Numbered from the stretch's first letter, positions 15,754 through 26,402 are shown. The stretch: 64,000 bases of DNA from Salinirubellus litoreus (GCF_037335815.1 NZ_CP147841.1:1922001-1986000); one strand, 5' to 3'. Notes: generated by a model not told the origin, from the letters alone. Made by a program: numbers and translations.

Positions 15754-16548
15754 ATGAGCCTGGAACCCAAGGACGAACACGACCACGGGGCGTGGATGAA
15801 GGAGAAGGACCTGACACCGGTCGAGACGACCTTCCTGACGGTCCTGATCTGGCTCGACCAGCGGCTCCGCATCGTTGACTACCTCGAGATCCTCGAGGAT
15901 CTCTACTACAAGGTCAACATGCAGATGCCCAAGAGCCACACCGAGCAGTACAACCTGGACAACAAGTTCTGGTACTGGTACCCGCTCTACGCACTCGGTT
16001 CGTTCTCGACCATCGCGTACGTCGTGGCGGCCATCTCCGGGGCGTTGCTCGGGTTCTACTACTCGCCGGCGACCACCGGGGACCCCTCGACGGCCTACAA
16101 CTCCATCACGTTCATCATGACGGAGCTTCGCTTCGGGTTCTTCCTGCGGAGCCTCCACCGGTGGTCCGCCCAGGTGATGGTCGCGGCGGTGTTCCTCCAC
16201 ATGCTCCGGGTCTACTTCACCGGCGCGTACAAGGAGCCCCGTGAACTCAACTGGATCATCGGCATCGTGCTCATCTCGCTGACGATGGTGTTCGGCTACA
16301 CCGGCTACCTGCTCCCGTGGGACCAGCTGGCGTACTGGGCCGGCCAGATCGGCGTCGAGATGAGCCTCTCGATCCCGTTAGCAGGCGAGTGGGTCGCACA
16401 GCTACTGTTCGGCGGGTTCACGCTGAGTCAGAGCACGCTCCAGCGGATGTACATCCTGCACGTGTTCTTCCTGCCGTTCATCGCGACGGCGGTCATCGCC
16501 ATCCACATCGGCATCGTCTGGATGCAGGGCATCGCGGAACCGCACTGA
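15754..16548 (+). CDS. petB: Cytochrome b, N-terminal four-helix half (b6-like)
   Basis: Haem-binding membrane subunit of the quinol-oxidising complex. The 264-residue protein has four main membrane helices after a soluble N-terminus of about 70 residues. Haem ligands are His135 and His149 (HRWSAQVMVAAVFLHM) and His236 and His251 (LHVFF to IHIGIV). There are 13 residues between the first pair and 14 between the second, the spacing of cytochrome b6 rather than mitochondrial cytochrome b. The Qo-loop GYTGYLLPWDQLAYW is intact. A GAGGAG ribosome-binding sequence lies a few bases before ATG 15754. The C-terminal half is a separate gene starting 4 nt later. Confidence 0.95.
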   Translation: MSLEPKDEHDHGAWMKEKDLTPVETTFLTVLIWLDQRLRIVDYLEILEDLYYKVNMQMPKSHTEQYNLDNKFWYWYPLYALGSFSTIAYVVAAISGALLGFYYSPATTGDPSTAYNSITFIMTELRFGFFLRSLHRWSAQVMVAAVFLHMLRVYFTGAYKEPRELNWIIGIVLISLTMVFGYTGYLLPWDQLAYWAGQIGVEMSLSIPLAGEWVAQLLFGGFTLSQSTLQRMYILHVFFLPFIATAVIAIHIGIVWMQGIAEPH

Positions 16549-16552
16549 TACC

Positions 16553-17335
16553 ATGAACGAGAACGACAACACCGAGACGGACGGAGGCGAGGACGTCGCT
16601 ACCGACGGTGGCGGCACCGGCATCGTCGCGCCGGACGACGAGACCCCGACGTGGCGCGAGCGCAAGGAGCGCAAGCAGGGGCTCTCCCGGCTGACCTACG
16701 AGTACTTCGAGCGCGCCAGGCGCGAGGACCAGGACCTGCGGATGGAGTCGGACTACGTCGAGCGGGACGTGCTGGCGTTCCCGGCGTGGCCCCACGAGAT
16801 GGTCCGAAACCTCGCGCTCACGAGCTTCTTCACCGGGATGATGATCTTCCTGGCGGCGGCGCTCCCGCCGCATATCGGCGCGCCGGCCAACCCCTCCTCG
16901 ACCCCGGCGATCATCCTGCCGGACTGGTATCTCTACTGGTCGTTCGGGCTGCTGAAGCTCGGGCCGCTCAACCCCGACCTCGCGCTGCTCGGCGGGTCGA
17001 AACTGATGGCCGACCGGACCTACGGCGTGGTGGCGAACCTCGTCGTCGTCGGGTTCATCGCCATCGTCCCGTTCCTCAACAAGGGGAGCGCCCGCCGGCC
17101 CGTCGAGCAGCCGTTCTGGGCGGCGGTCGGCGTCTTCGGCGTCATCTTCGCCCTGACGATCAGCGCGCTGTCGGTCAAGAACCTCCTCCCGATGGACTCG
17201 CACCTGCTGTTCGACCTGACGTTCCTGCTGCCGTTCGTGGGGGGGTTCATCGCCTACGCGCTGCTGAAGTCGATGCGCGAGGGGTACATGTTCGAGCTCA
17301 ACCGGCGGTACTACCGGCTCCGGCCGCCGAAGTAG
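16553..17335 (+). CDS. petD: Cytochrome b, C-terminal half (subunit IV-like)
   Basis: The 260-residue protein supplies the remaining helices of cytochrome b, as in b6f-type complexes. After a long acidic, cytoplasmic N-terminus (about 80 residues, including a charged KERKQG stretch) come three to four helices. The Qo-site motif appears as LPDWYLYW at about 121-128, PDWY replacing the common PEWY, a variant known in several prokaryotic lineages and usually fully functional. ISALSVKNLLPMD and the GGFIAYALLKSM helix follow. It begins 4 nt after petB, clearly one operon. No cytochrome c1 gene is present, consistent with copper proteins acting as acceptor. Confidence 0.92.
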   Translation: MNENDNTETDGGEDVATDGGGTGIVAPDDETPTWRERKERKQGLSRLTYEYFERARREDQDLRMESDYVERDVLAFPAWPHEMVRNLALTSFFTGMMIFLAAALPPHIGAPANPSSTPAIILPDWYLYWSFGLLKLGPLNPDLALLGGSKLMADRTYGVVANLVVVGFIAIVPFLNKGSARRPVEQPFWAAVGVFGVIFALTISALSVKNLLPMDSHLLFDLTFLLPFVGGFIAYALLKSMREGYMFELNRRYYRLRPPK

Positions 17336-17499
17336 CGTCGTCGGCGCTCGGATTCGTTCCACATCCTTTCGGTCCGTCCTTCGACTTCCGCTCTCCGGCT
17401 CCCGGCTACCCGCCCGGTTCCATCCTCCGAATCCCCTTTCGATTCACGCCGAGCGCCGCAAGCGGCGGAGTGAAGTCGCTCCCGGCCGAAGGGCGACCG

Positions 17500-17862
17500 A
17501 TGACCGAGGGCGACACCGAGCGGACCGTCTCGACCGTGCGGGACGACCCATCGAACGCCCCGGCCGACGGGGACGCCGACCCGGAGACGGGAACGGATCC
17601 GCGGGGGCGCGACGTCGAGGTCCCGTTCGAGGTGTACAAGGCCGTGACCGTCTTCTCGACGCTGTTCGCCGTCGGCGCGGTCGTCGTCGGGTTCGTCCTG
17701 GTCGACTGGGGGACCGACCGGGCGACCGCCGACCTCCCCGACGTGAACGTCGCGATCACGCTGGCGGGACTCGCGAGTATCGCGCTCGGTGCCGCGACCT
17801 ACGCCTTCTCCACCCGATTCCGGGCCTCGGGAATGGGAAACGCTAAGGACGACGCGGACTGA
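17500..17862 (+). CDS. Small two-helix membrane protein of the bc operon (DUF7315-like)
   Basis: A 120-residue protein: about 40 disordered acidic residues, the segment VEVPFEVYKAVTVFST, then two membrane helices (about 46-70 and 84-104) and a short charged tail. It follows petD after a 164-nt pyrimidine-rich gap and precedes another small membrane gene by 9 nt. The conserved placement behind cytochrome b genes in haloarchaea (DUF7315 from memory) suggests an accessory subunit; nothing in the sequence shows chemistry. The longer upstream frame is rejected because it runs back through the end of petD. Confidence 0.72.
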   Translation: MTEGDTERTVSTVRDDPSNAPADGDADPETGTDPRGRDVEVPFEVYKAVTVFSTLFAVGAVVVGFVLVDWGTDRATADLPDVNVAITLAGLASIALGAATYAFSTRFRASGMGNAKDDAD

Positions 17863-17871
17863 GATCCGGTA

Positions 17872-18150
17872 ATGGCAGACGAGTTCATCAAGGGACTCGG
17901 CATCCTCGTCACCGCCGGCCTCGGGTGGATGACCCTCGCGGGCTGGTACCGCACGCCCGGCTTCGAGGACACACAGCTCATCGCCCCGCCGGAGCTGTCT
18001 GACCCGACCATCTACGACCAGCTCGGACTCCTGACGATGGACGTCCTGTTCTGGTTCGCCATCCTCGGGGCGCTCACCTTCTGGGTCGTCGTCCCGGGCT
18101 ACCGGGAGGCGAGGCGGGCCTACGAGAGCCGCCGCCAGAACGAGACGTAG
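17872..18150 (+). CDS. Small membrane protein ending the bc operon (DUF7314-like)
   Basis: A 92-residue protein MADEFIKGLGILVTAGLGWMTL, with one N-terminal helix, a central loop rich in Pro and Asp (TQLIAPPELSDPTIYDQ), and a second helix (LFWFAILGALTFWVVVPGY) followed by a basic tail. It starts 9 nt after the previous gene, closing the cupredoxin-Rieske-cytochrome b operon. From memory the family is DUF7314. Role is inferred from position only. Confidence 0.72.
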   Translation: MADEFIKGLGILVTAGLGWMTLAGWYRTPGFEDTQLIAPPELSDPTIYDQLGLLTMDVLFWFAILGALTFWVVVPGYREARRAYESRRQNET

Positions 18151-18264
18151 GAACCGCTCTCGAGGTTCCGGGCGTCCCCGGCCGCCCCACCGGAGCTCAC
18201 TACCGGTTCCGAGACGGTCGAGTTCGCCCGTTGCCTCCCGGCGGCTCCGGTCCCGATAGCTCCG

Positions 18265-19335
18265 TTACGGCGTGTAATCGGTCGACCCATCCTCGCTCTC
18301 GAGGAATGCGGTCAGGAGGTCGGTCGTGGCCGTGACGTCGTCGACGTGGGCGCTCTCGGTGACGGTGTGGAGGTAGCGCGTCGGGATCGAGAGCGCGCCG
18401 GCGGGGGTCGCCCCGCCGGCCCGCTGGAGGTTTGCGGTGTCCGTTCCGCCGGAGGGGAGTATCTCGAACTGGTGGTCGATGTCGGCGTCCTCCGCGACCT
18501 CCCGGAGCCGTCGGTTCACCTTCGGGTTCGTGATGACCGAGCCGTCTTTGAGCTTGATCGCGGCCCCCTCGCCCAGTCGCGTGACCTGGTCGCCGTCCTC
18601 GAACCCGGGGACGTCGTTGGCGACGGTGACGTCGAGCGCGAGAGCGAGGTCGGGGTCGAGGTCGCCGCCGAGCGCCTCCGCCCCGCGCAGGCCGACCTCC
18701 TCCTGCGTCGTCGCGGCGAAGTGGACGGTCACGTCGGGGTCCTCCAGCTCCCGGGCGGCCTCGAGCATCGCGAACACGCAGACGCGGTCGTCGAGCGCCT
18801 TGCCGTTGACGTGGTTCCCCACGATCTCGGTGGTCTGGCGCATCGTCACGAGGTCGCCGACGCTCACCAGCTCCGAGACCGCCTCGCCGTCACGGCACAT
18901 GTCGACGTAGACGTCGTGGACCTCCCGGTCCGACTCGTCGTCGTCATCGTCGTCCTGGGTGTGCGGCGGGACCGACCCGATGACGCCCGTGAGTTCGCCC
19001 TGCTGGGTGTGGACGGCGACGCGCTGGGCGCGGAGGACGCGCGGGTCCCACCCGCCGAGGGCGTCGAGCTGGAGGAACCCCTCGTCGGTGACGTGCCGGA
19101 CCATGAACCCGATCTCGTCGAGGTGGGCGGCGACGACGACCGAGTAGTCCGAGTCGCCCTCGACCGTCCCGACGACGTTCCCCATCGCGTCGGTCCGGAC
19201 CTCGTCGGTGCACTCTTCGAGCGCCTCGGTGACGAGCCCGCGGATCCGGTCCTCGTAGCCGGGCGGCCCGTGAAACTCGGTCAGGTCCCGGAGCAGGTCG
19301 AAGTCGAACGGTAGCTCGCGGTCCTCGAAGGACAT
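18265..19335 (-). CDS. M42 family metallo-aminopeptidase (TET-type)
   Basis: Cytosolic zinc or cobalt aminopeptidase that trims peptides in large tetrahedral assemblies. The 356-residue protein has the dinuclear metal ligands in order: His in VVAAHLDEIGFM, bridging Asp in GKALDDRV, the Glu-Glu pair in TTQEEVGLRG (first Glu catalytic, second a ligand), Asp in ALDVTV and His in RYLHTVTES. The PA-like lid domain carries a haloarchaeal acidic insertion of consecutive Asp residues at about 126-131. It stands alone, ending convergently to the cytochrome operon. Peptide preference cannot be told. Confidence 0.92.
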   Translation of the reverse strand: MSFEDRELPFDFDLLRDLTEFHGPPGYEDRIRGLVTEALEECTDEVRTDAMGNVVGTVEGDSDYSVVVAAHLDEIGFMVRHVTDEGFLQLDALGGWDPRVLRAQRVAVHTQQGELTGVIGSVPPHTQDDDDDDESDREVHDVYVDMCRDGEAVSELVSVGDLVTMRQTTEIVGNHVNGKALDDRVCVFAMLEAARELEDPDVTVHFAATTQEEVGLRGAEALGGDLDPDLALALDVTVANDVPGFEDGDQVTRLGEGAAIKLKDGSVITNPKVNRRLREVAEDADIDHQFEILPSGGTDTANLQRAGGATPAGALSIPTRYLHTVTESAHVDDVTATTDLLTAFLESEDGSTDYTP

Positions 19336-19450
19336 ACCTTCGAGTGGGTGCGTCCAGCGTCAAAAGCGGTCCGAACTGACCGAACGGGCCGGTGTCGGCC
19401 GGGCCACGGTGCCCTGGACCCCCGCGAGGATCCTACTGCTATCGCTACTG

Positions 19451-20599
19451 CTACTGCTGGTTGTAGATGAGGTTGCGCTGGATGTCGTTCGCGCCCTCGT
19501 AGATGACGGGGATGCGGACGTCGCGGTAGACCCGCGCGATGCGGCGGTCGGCGAGGACCGAGCGGCCGCCGTGGAGCGTCATGGCGTCCTCGGCGCACTT
19601 CGTGGCGGCCTCGGTCGAGTTCGTCTTCGCCATCGCCGCCCAGAGGCCGGGGCGCTCGTCGTTGGCCACCTTCTCCGCGGCCCGCCAGTTCAGCGCCCGG
19701 GCGCTCTCGAACGCCATCCGCATGTCCGCGAGCTTGTGCTGGACGGTCTGGAACTCCGAGACCCCGCGCCCGAACGCCTCGCGGTCGTGGACGAACGACC
19801 AGGCCTCCTCGATGGCCGCCGCCGCCAGGCCGAGCCCGTGTCCGCCCACGACCACGCGGCCGTGGTTGAAGAACTCCGCGAGCATCCAGAAGCCCGCGCC
19901 CTCGGGACCGATGCGGTTCTCCTCGGGAACCCGCATCCCGTCGAACTCGATGTGGGCCTGCTTGGAGGCGCGCATCGCCATCTTCTCCGGGATATGCTCG
20001 GCGTCGTACCCCTCCAGATCCGTGGGAACGATGAACATCGAGAAGTTCCCGTAGCGGTTGTCCGGGTCGTCACCGGTCTTCGCGTACAGCGTGACCCAGT
20101 CGGCCTCGACGCCGTTCCCGATCCAGTACTTCTCCCCGTCGACGACGTACTCGTCGCCCTCCTTGCGTGCGGTGGTCGACATCCCCGCGAGATCGGAGCC
20201 GGTCTGGGGCTCGGAGACGGCCAGGCCCGTGATCTGCTCGTTCTCCGCGACCGGCCGGAGGTACTCCTCCCTCTGTTCGTCGTCGCCGTGCTCCTCGAGC
20301 ATCTCGGCACCGAACGATGCCAGCTGGAGGGTGAGCGCGATGCCGGCGTCGGCCCGGTAGAACTCCTCGGCGATCGCGAGTATCTCGTAGAGGTCGAGCC
20401 CGCGACCGCCGTACTCCTCGCCGATGTCCTGGGCGACGAGCCCGGCGTCCATCCCGGCCTCGAGGATGTCCCACGGGTACTCCCCCGAACGGTAGTACTC
20501 CTCGGCCGCGGGTGTGATGTACTCTTCGGCGAACTCACGAGCCTCGCGCTTGACGCCCCGGGCGTGTTCCGGGACGACACTCTCCTCGAACAGTTCCAT
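19451..20599 (-). CDS. Acyl-CoA dehydrogenase
   Basis: Second FAD-dependent acyl-CoA dehydrogenase in the window, 382 residues. The N-terminal helices (MELFEESVVPEHARGVKREA), the flavin motif GLAVSEPQTGSDLAGM, the TGDDPDNRYGNFSMF strand and GGRSVLADRRIARVYRDVR can be read. The closing YEGANDIQRNLI places the catalytic Glu in YEGAND rather than YEGTSE, the form seen in several archaeal and glutaryl- or short-branched-chain-like enzymes. It is downstream of an acyl-CoA ligase on the same strand, 157 nt apart, so activation and first oxidation of a fatty or branched acid are probably coordinated. Confidence 0.9.
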   Translation of the reverse strand: MELFEESVVPEHARGVKREAREFAEEYITPAAEEYYRSGEYPWDILEAGMDAGLVAQDIGEEYGGRGLDLYEILAIAEEFYRADAGIALTLQLASFGAEMLEEHGDDEQREEYLRPVAENEQITGLAVSEPQTGSDLAGMSTTARKEGDEYVVDGEKYWIGNGVEADWVTLYAKTGDDPDNRYGNFSMFIVPTDLEGYDAEHIPEKMAMRASKQAHIEFDGMRVPEENRIGPEGAGFWMLAEFFNHGRVVVGGHGLGLAAAAIEEAWSFVHDREAFGRGVSEFQTVQHKLADMRMAFESARALNWRAAEKVANDERPGLWAAMAKTNSTEAATKCAEDAMTLHGGRSVLADRRIARVYRDVRIPVIYEGANDIQRNLIYNQQ

Positions 20600-20756
20600 A
20601 CCTCCGATCGAGGGGCGAGCCTCTTATGTCGTCTGGAACTCGGAATCCGCGTCGGGAGTTCATCCACGCCCGGCGTCGACGGTCGTCTGGGCCTCGACGG
20701 CCGTCGGGACACGGCCAGTGGGGTGCCCTTACCGACGGTGACATCCGCCCCGGTCG

Positions 20757-22412
<1,656 letters not shown>

Positions 22413-22460
22413 ACCTACCCGTTCCCTCACGACGCTAATGATTCTTACTAACCGACCCAC

Positions 22461-23135
22461 TCACGCCCGATGGTCCGGGAGTCGACGCGAGACGGCGACC
22501 CCTTCGCCGACAGGCAGGAGGACTGTCTCGAACGCCGGTTCGGATCGCACGGTGCGGAGGTAGTCGGCGATCCCCCGCGTCGCGTCGGTCGTCTCGACGT
22601 CCACGCCGCTCAGGAGCTTCGATAGCGCCTCGAACTCGATGGAGCCGGCCGAGACGGCGTTGTCCGCCAGAACGATCCCGTCCTCGGCGACCTTCCCCCG
22701 GACCGCGTCGAACGCCTCCCCGTAGCGATCCTTCTCGTTGTCGATCAGCACGCAGTCGAACGGGCCGTCGTACCGCTCGACGATCTCGATCGCGTCGCCG
22801 TGCTCGAATCGTGCGCGGTCGGCGTAGCCACCACGTTCGAGGAACCCGCGTGCCTCCGCCAGTTCCTCGGCGTCGACCTCGGTGAGGATCACCTCGCCGT
22901 CCTCCGGAAGTGCGCCGGCGAACCAGTAGGCCGAGTAGCCGAAGCCGGAGCCGAACTCGAAGACCCGACGGGCGTCGACGAGACCCGCGAGGAGACGGAG
23001 CCACCCTCCGACCGCGGGGCCGACGGTGGGGAACCCCTCCGTCTCGGCCTTCGCGTCCATCTCCGCGACGATGTCGTCGGGCTCGGGACCCACGAGGCGG
23101 GCGAACGTCTCGACGGACCCGGGTATCGGGTTCAT
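22461..23135 (-). CDS. O-methyltransferase (class I SAM-dependent, catechol-type)
   Basis: A 224-residue methyltransferase of the O-methyltransferase family 3 type. The SAM site is FEFGSGFGYSAYWFA, with the ribose-binding acidic residue in VILTEVDAEE and the metal-type Asp in DCVLIDNEKDRY followed by VLADNAV. The frame extends upstream to 23246, but MNPIPGSVETFARLV is the usual start of this family. The catechol enzymes need a divalent metal bound by the two Asp/Asn segments, which are present. It may act on small phenolics or a cofactor precursor. The ligase start at 22412 is 49 nt away, possibly the same transcript. Confidence 0.87.
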   Translation of the reverse strand: MNPIPGSVETFARLVGPEPDDIVAEMDAKAETEGFPTVGPAVGGWLRLLAGLVDARRVFEFGSGFGYSAYWFAGALPEDGEVILTEVDAEELAEARGFLERGGYADRARFEHGDAIEIVERYDGPFDCVLIDNEKDRYGEAFDAVRGKVAEDGIVLADNAVSAGSIEFEALSKLLSGVDVETTDATRGIADYLRTVRSEPAFETVLLPVGEGVAVSRRLPDHRA

Positions 23136-23197
23136 ACCCGCTACACCGTCTCCAGGCGTGGAAAGCGTATCGGGGACGAGCAGGCGACACGAGCGTC

Positions 23198-23281
23198 CGA
23201 CGGGGTGGTGTGCCGCGCTCGGCTCCCCGGAGCCGTCCGGGCGCACGTATCCCCAACGTGCGCCCGCGTGACACCCCGTCG
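23198..23281. repeat. 84-bp nested inverted repeat between mscS-like and methyltransferase genes
   Basis: Ten-bp outer arms CGACGGGGTG (23198-23207) and complement (23272-23281) enclose a strong inner hairpin GGGCGCACGT (23239-23248) with complement (23256-23265), and also a small GGCTCC-CC-GGAGCC palindrome at 23221-23234. It lies after the stop of the channel gene and before the methyltransferase promoter, both on the minus strand, so termination of the channel transcript is one possible role. Size is close to the palindromes at 13676 and 60984, but the arms are different. Confidence 0.6.
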
Positions 23282-23348
23282 CTCGGTTCAGGTCACGCGG
23301 ATCGGTGGTCCCGTCGTCGTACTTGAACCCTCGCGTCCGGCGGGTCCT

Positions 23349-24344
23349 TCAGCGGTTCCGGCCGACGGGGAACTGCACCCGGTCGGGGTGCTCGTTCAGC
23401 TCCGCGAGGATCCGCTCGTAGAGCTCGTTCCGGATCCTGGTCCCCCGACGGGGGTGGGTGAGATAGCGGAGCCGGAGTTCGACCCAGGACTCGCGCTGCT
23501 GGACGTTCACCGCGGGTCGGTCCCGGACCTCGAGGTCGACGGGCGTCTCCGAGAGCCGTTCGCGGTAGGTGGCGATGCGTGCGGCCATCTCGTCGCCGAG
23601 GTAGTCGTCCGCCACGTCGATCATCGTCCCGCGGACGAACCCGAGATCGGTCTCGTAGGCCACCTGGATCGCGAGCTCGTTCCAGACGTACGGGAAATCC
23701 TCCCAGGAGTGGTTGAAGACGTGCGAGGAGAGCACCACGGAGTTGGGGAGCGTGATGATCCGGCCCGAGGGTTGGTTCGTCGAGACCAGGTCGCCGCCGG
23801 CCTCCCAGAGCGTCGTGACGAAGAAGTCGACCTCGACGACGTCGCCGCGCGAACCCTCGATGGTGACCCGGTCGCCGACCCGGTAGGGGCGCTTGAGGAC
23901 GATGTAGATCCAGGCCACGAGCGAGAACAGCGGCTGCTGGAGGGCGAACGTCACCGCGAACCCGACGACGCCGAGCGAGAACAGCAGTCCGACCCACTGC
24001 TCGGTGAGCACCCCGAGCGCCCCGACGAGGACCGCGGTCCCGAACAGCAGCCGGACCACGTTCCGGACGTCCCCCTCCCGCCTGCGGTCGGTCGTCCGGG
24101 CGGCGAGGAACCCCGAGACGAGGACGTAGAGGCCGTAGCCCGCGAGGAGGATCGCCAGTATCGACAGCGCCTTGGCGACGAGGAAGCTCACCGGCGTGTC
24201 GGCGATCGTCCCCGGGAGGAGGTCGAGCCCCGCGACGAGGCTCGCCGACAGTGCGGCGACGACCGCGAGGGCGAGCGACAGGGGACCGGCGGAACGACGC
24301 ACGTCGAGGGACTCCGGTTCCGGTGACAATACGGTTTGGGTCAC
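23349..24344 (-). CDS. Small-conductance mechanosensitive channel (MscS family)
   Basis: Membrane tension-gated channel protecting against osmotic downshock. The 331-residue protein has four predicted helices: about 22-45, 52-80, 95-115, and the pore-lining TM3 region FSLGVVGFAVTFALQQPLFSL. The beta domain signature follows: RPYRVGDRVTIEGSRGDVVEVDF, with TTLW and ITLPNSVV close behind. The C-terminal alpha/beta domain carries the basic PRRGTRIRNELYERIL helix. One more helix than E. coli MscS is present. It is monocistronic and divergent from the metallo-beta-lactamase fold gene, with a shared AT-rich patch GTTTATTAACG between them. Confidence 0.9.
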   Translation of the reverse strand: MTQTVLSPEPESLDVRRSAGPLSLALAVVAALSASLVAGLDLLPGTIADTPVSFLVAKALSILAILLAGYGLYVLVSGFLAARTTDRRREGDVRNVVRLLFGTAVLVGALGVLTEQWVGLLFSLGVVGFAVTFALQQPLFSLVAWIYIVLKRPYRVGDRVTIEGSRGDVVEVDFFVTTLWEAGGDLVSTNQPSGRIITLPNSVVLSSHVFNHSWEDFPYVWNELAIQVAYETDLGFVRGTMIDVADDYLGDEMAARIATYRERLSETPVDLEVRDRPAVNVQQRESWVELRLRYLTHPRRGTRIRNELYERILAELNEHPDRVQFPVGRNR

Positions 24345-24417
24345 GGTCGGGCGGCGAGGGGTTGACGCACCCTATCCCGGCGGGGGCGTTTATTAACGTC
24401 TCCGGCGTTGTGAAGGT

Positions 24418-25092
24418 ATGGACCTCCCCACGCACGTCCACCACCTTCCGATCGAGTTCGACTACGACGGTCGCGAGCTGACGATCAACCCCTGCGCCGT
24501 CGAGACCGAACGGGGGCTGCTGCTGTTCGACGTCGGGGCGCGCGGGGCGCTCTCCGGGCTGGAGGCGGGGCTGGCCGACGCCGGGTTCGACCTCGGGGAC
24601 GTGGCGACGGTCCTCCTGACACACCAGGACGCCGACCACGCCGGGGGCCTCTCCGCGTTTCGGGACCGGAGCGACGCCACGACGGTCGCCAGCGAGCGAG
24701 CGGCGGCGGTCATCGACGGACGCGAGTCACCCCGCGGAAGGGGCCCCGAGGACGACCGTTATCGGCCCGCCCGGATCGACCTCGAACTCGAGAGCGGAGC
24801 GACGTTCCACACGCGCGCCGGCCCCGCGCGGGTCGTCCCGACGCCGGGGCACACGCCCGGTCACCTCTCGGTGTTCTTCCCCGAGGCGCGCTTTCTCGTC
24901 GCCGCGGACGCCCTCACCGCCGACGAGGACGGACTCCAGGGTCCGAGCCCGGAGATGAGCGAGGACATGGACGTCGCGCTGGAGTCGGCGGGTCGCCTCG
25001 CCGAACTCGACGTCAAGCGGGTCCTCTGCTTCCACGGCGGGTTCGTCGAGGCCGGGAGCGACCACATCGCGGAGGTCGTCCGTTCGGCCTGA
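24418..25092 (+). CDS. Metallo-beta-lactamase fold hydrolase
   Basis: A 224-residue MBL-fold protein. The metal motif reads LLTHQDADHAGGL at about 67-79 (His, Asp-His in the H-x-D-x-D-H variant common in YflN/glyoxalase II-like relatives). A further His lies in TPGHTPGHLSVFF, Asp in FLVAADALTADED, and a final His in CFHGGFVE, so both metal sites can be built. Such proteins hydrolyse thioesters, lactones or other esters; the substrate is open. TTTATTAAC about 25 nt upstream supports a leaderless start at ATG 24418. Confidence 0.85.
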   Translation: MDLPTHVHHLPIEFDYDGRELTINPCAVETERGLLLFDVGARGALSGLEAGLADAGFDLGDVATVLLTHQDADHAGGLSAFRDRSDATTVASERAAAVIDGRESPRGRGPEDDRYRPARIDLELESGATFHTRAGPARVVPTPGHTPGHLSVFFPEARFLVAADALTADEDGLQGPSPEMSEDMDVALESAGRLAELDVKRVLCFHGGFVEAGSDHIAEVVRSA

Positions 25093-25112
25093 CCCGACTT
25101 CCCCGCCTCTCT

Positions 25113-26402
25113 CTATCCGGCGAGCCGGGTCAGCCCCGCCGCGAGCACCCGCGTCGCCGCCGCACAGTCCGCCCAGTCGGTCCACTCGCGCGGCGAGTGC
25201 GAGACGCCGTCGCGCGAGGGGGCGAACAGCATCCCCGCGTCGGTGACCGCCGCGACGGTCATCGAATCGTGTCCCGCCCCGGAGTGGAGTTCGATCGTCT
25301 CCAGCCCCGCGGCCTCGGCCCCCTCGCGGAGCGCCGTCCGACAGCGAGGGGCCATCGGCGTCGGGTCGACGTCGAACTCCCGCTCGATGTCCGTCTCGAC
25401 CCCACGGTCGGCCGCGATCCGATCGAGCGACTCCCGCGCGGCATCGACGAGGTACTCCATCGACTCGCGCTCGATACTCCTGATGTCGACGCTCGTCCTC
25501 ACGTTACCCGGAACGACGTTCCTCGCTCCGGGCGAGACCGACAGCTCCCCGACCGTCCCGACGGCCGCCGGATCGACCTCCGTCCGCTCGTTCGCGGCCC
25601 GTTCGAGATCGGTGACGAACTCGGCGGCCGCACACAGCGCGTCGTGGCGGTCGCCCATCGGCGTACTCCCCGCGTGGTTGGCCTCCCCCTCCACCGCGAC
25701 CGAGCAGTGGGTGATACCGGTCACGGCCGTGACGACGCCCGCCGGGACGCCGCGGGACTCGAGTTCGGTGTGCTGTTCGACGTGAAGTTCGAGCCACGCG
25801 TCCCACTCGCTCGCGTCGAGGCGACCCTCCCCGTGGAAACCGATCGCTTCGAGGGCCGCCCCGAGCGTGGTGCCCTCCTCGTCGGCCATCGCGAGCGCGT
25901 CCTCGGGGCTCCACTCGCCGGCCGCGACCGAGGAGCCGAGCAGTCCCGAACTGAACCGCGTCCCCTCCTCCTCGGTGAACGAGACCACCCCGACGGGCCG
26001 TCCGGGCTCGATTTCCGCGTCCTGCATCGCCCGGACGGATTCGAGGGCGGCGTACACCCCGAGCGGGCCGTCGAAGATGCCGCCCTCGGGAACCGAGTCG
26101 AGGTGCGACCCGGACGCGACCGGCGCACCCGTCGCGCCCGAGGGGTCCCACCGGCCGACGATGTTCCCGACGGCGTCGACCTCGACGGCCAGCCCCGCGT
26201 CCTCCAGGCGCGAGACGAGGTACTCGCGGGCCTCGCGGTTCGACTCCGTCCCGGTGAGCACCGTCCGGCCGTGCCCCTCGCCGGGGATCGCGCCGAACTC
26301 GCCGTTCCGTTCGAGGTCCTCGCGGAGCCGGGACTCGTCTACGGCCGCCGCGACCGCCCCTCCAGTCGTGTGATCGTCGCTGTCGCCGTCGCTATCTTCC
26401 AT
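25113..26402 (-). CDS. M20-family Zn-dependent amidohydrolase (N-carbamoyl amino acid / allantoate type)
   Basis: A 429-residue enzyme of the hydantoinase/carbamoylase group that cleaves N-carbamoyl-amino acids, ureidoglycine-type compounds or related amides. Metal ligands are visible: His and Asp in SGSHLDSVPEGGIFDGPLG, Glu pair in FTEEEGTRF, His in ELHVEQHTE, and the C-terminal His in HSGAGHDSM. The dimerisation domain is marked by GEANHAGSTPMGDRHDAL. The first 25 residues are acidic and disordered. The gene is alone, convergent with the MBL-fold gene. No hydantoinase, uricase or allantoinase gene is in view, so the pathway cannot be fixed. Confidence 0.87.
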   Translation of the reverse strand: MEDSDGDSDDHTTGGAVAAAVDESRLREDLERNGEFGAIPGEGHGRTVLTGTESNREAREYLVSRLEDAGLAVEVDAVGNIVGRWDPSGATGAPVASGSHLDSVPEGGIFDGPLGVYAALESVRAMQDAEIEPGRPVGVVSFTEEEGTRFSSGLLGSSVAAGEWSPEDALAMADEEGTTLGAALEAIGFHGEGRLDASEWDAWLELHVEQHTELESRGVPAGVVTAVTGITHCSVAVEGEANHAGSTPMGDRHDALCAAAEFVTDLERAANERTEVDPAAVGTVGELSVSPGARNVVPGNVRTSVDIRSIERESMEYLVDAARESLDRIAADRGVETDIEREFDVDPTPMAPRCRTALREGAEAAGLETIELHSGAGHDSMTVAAVTDAGMLFAPSRDGVSHSPREWTDWADCAAATRVLAAGLTRLAG

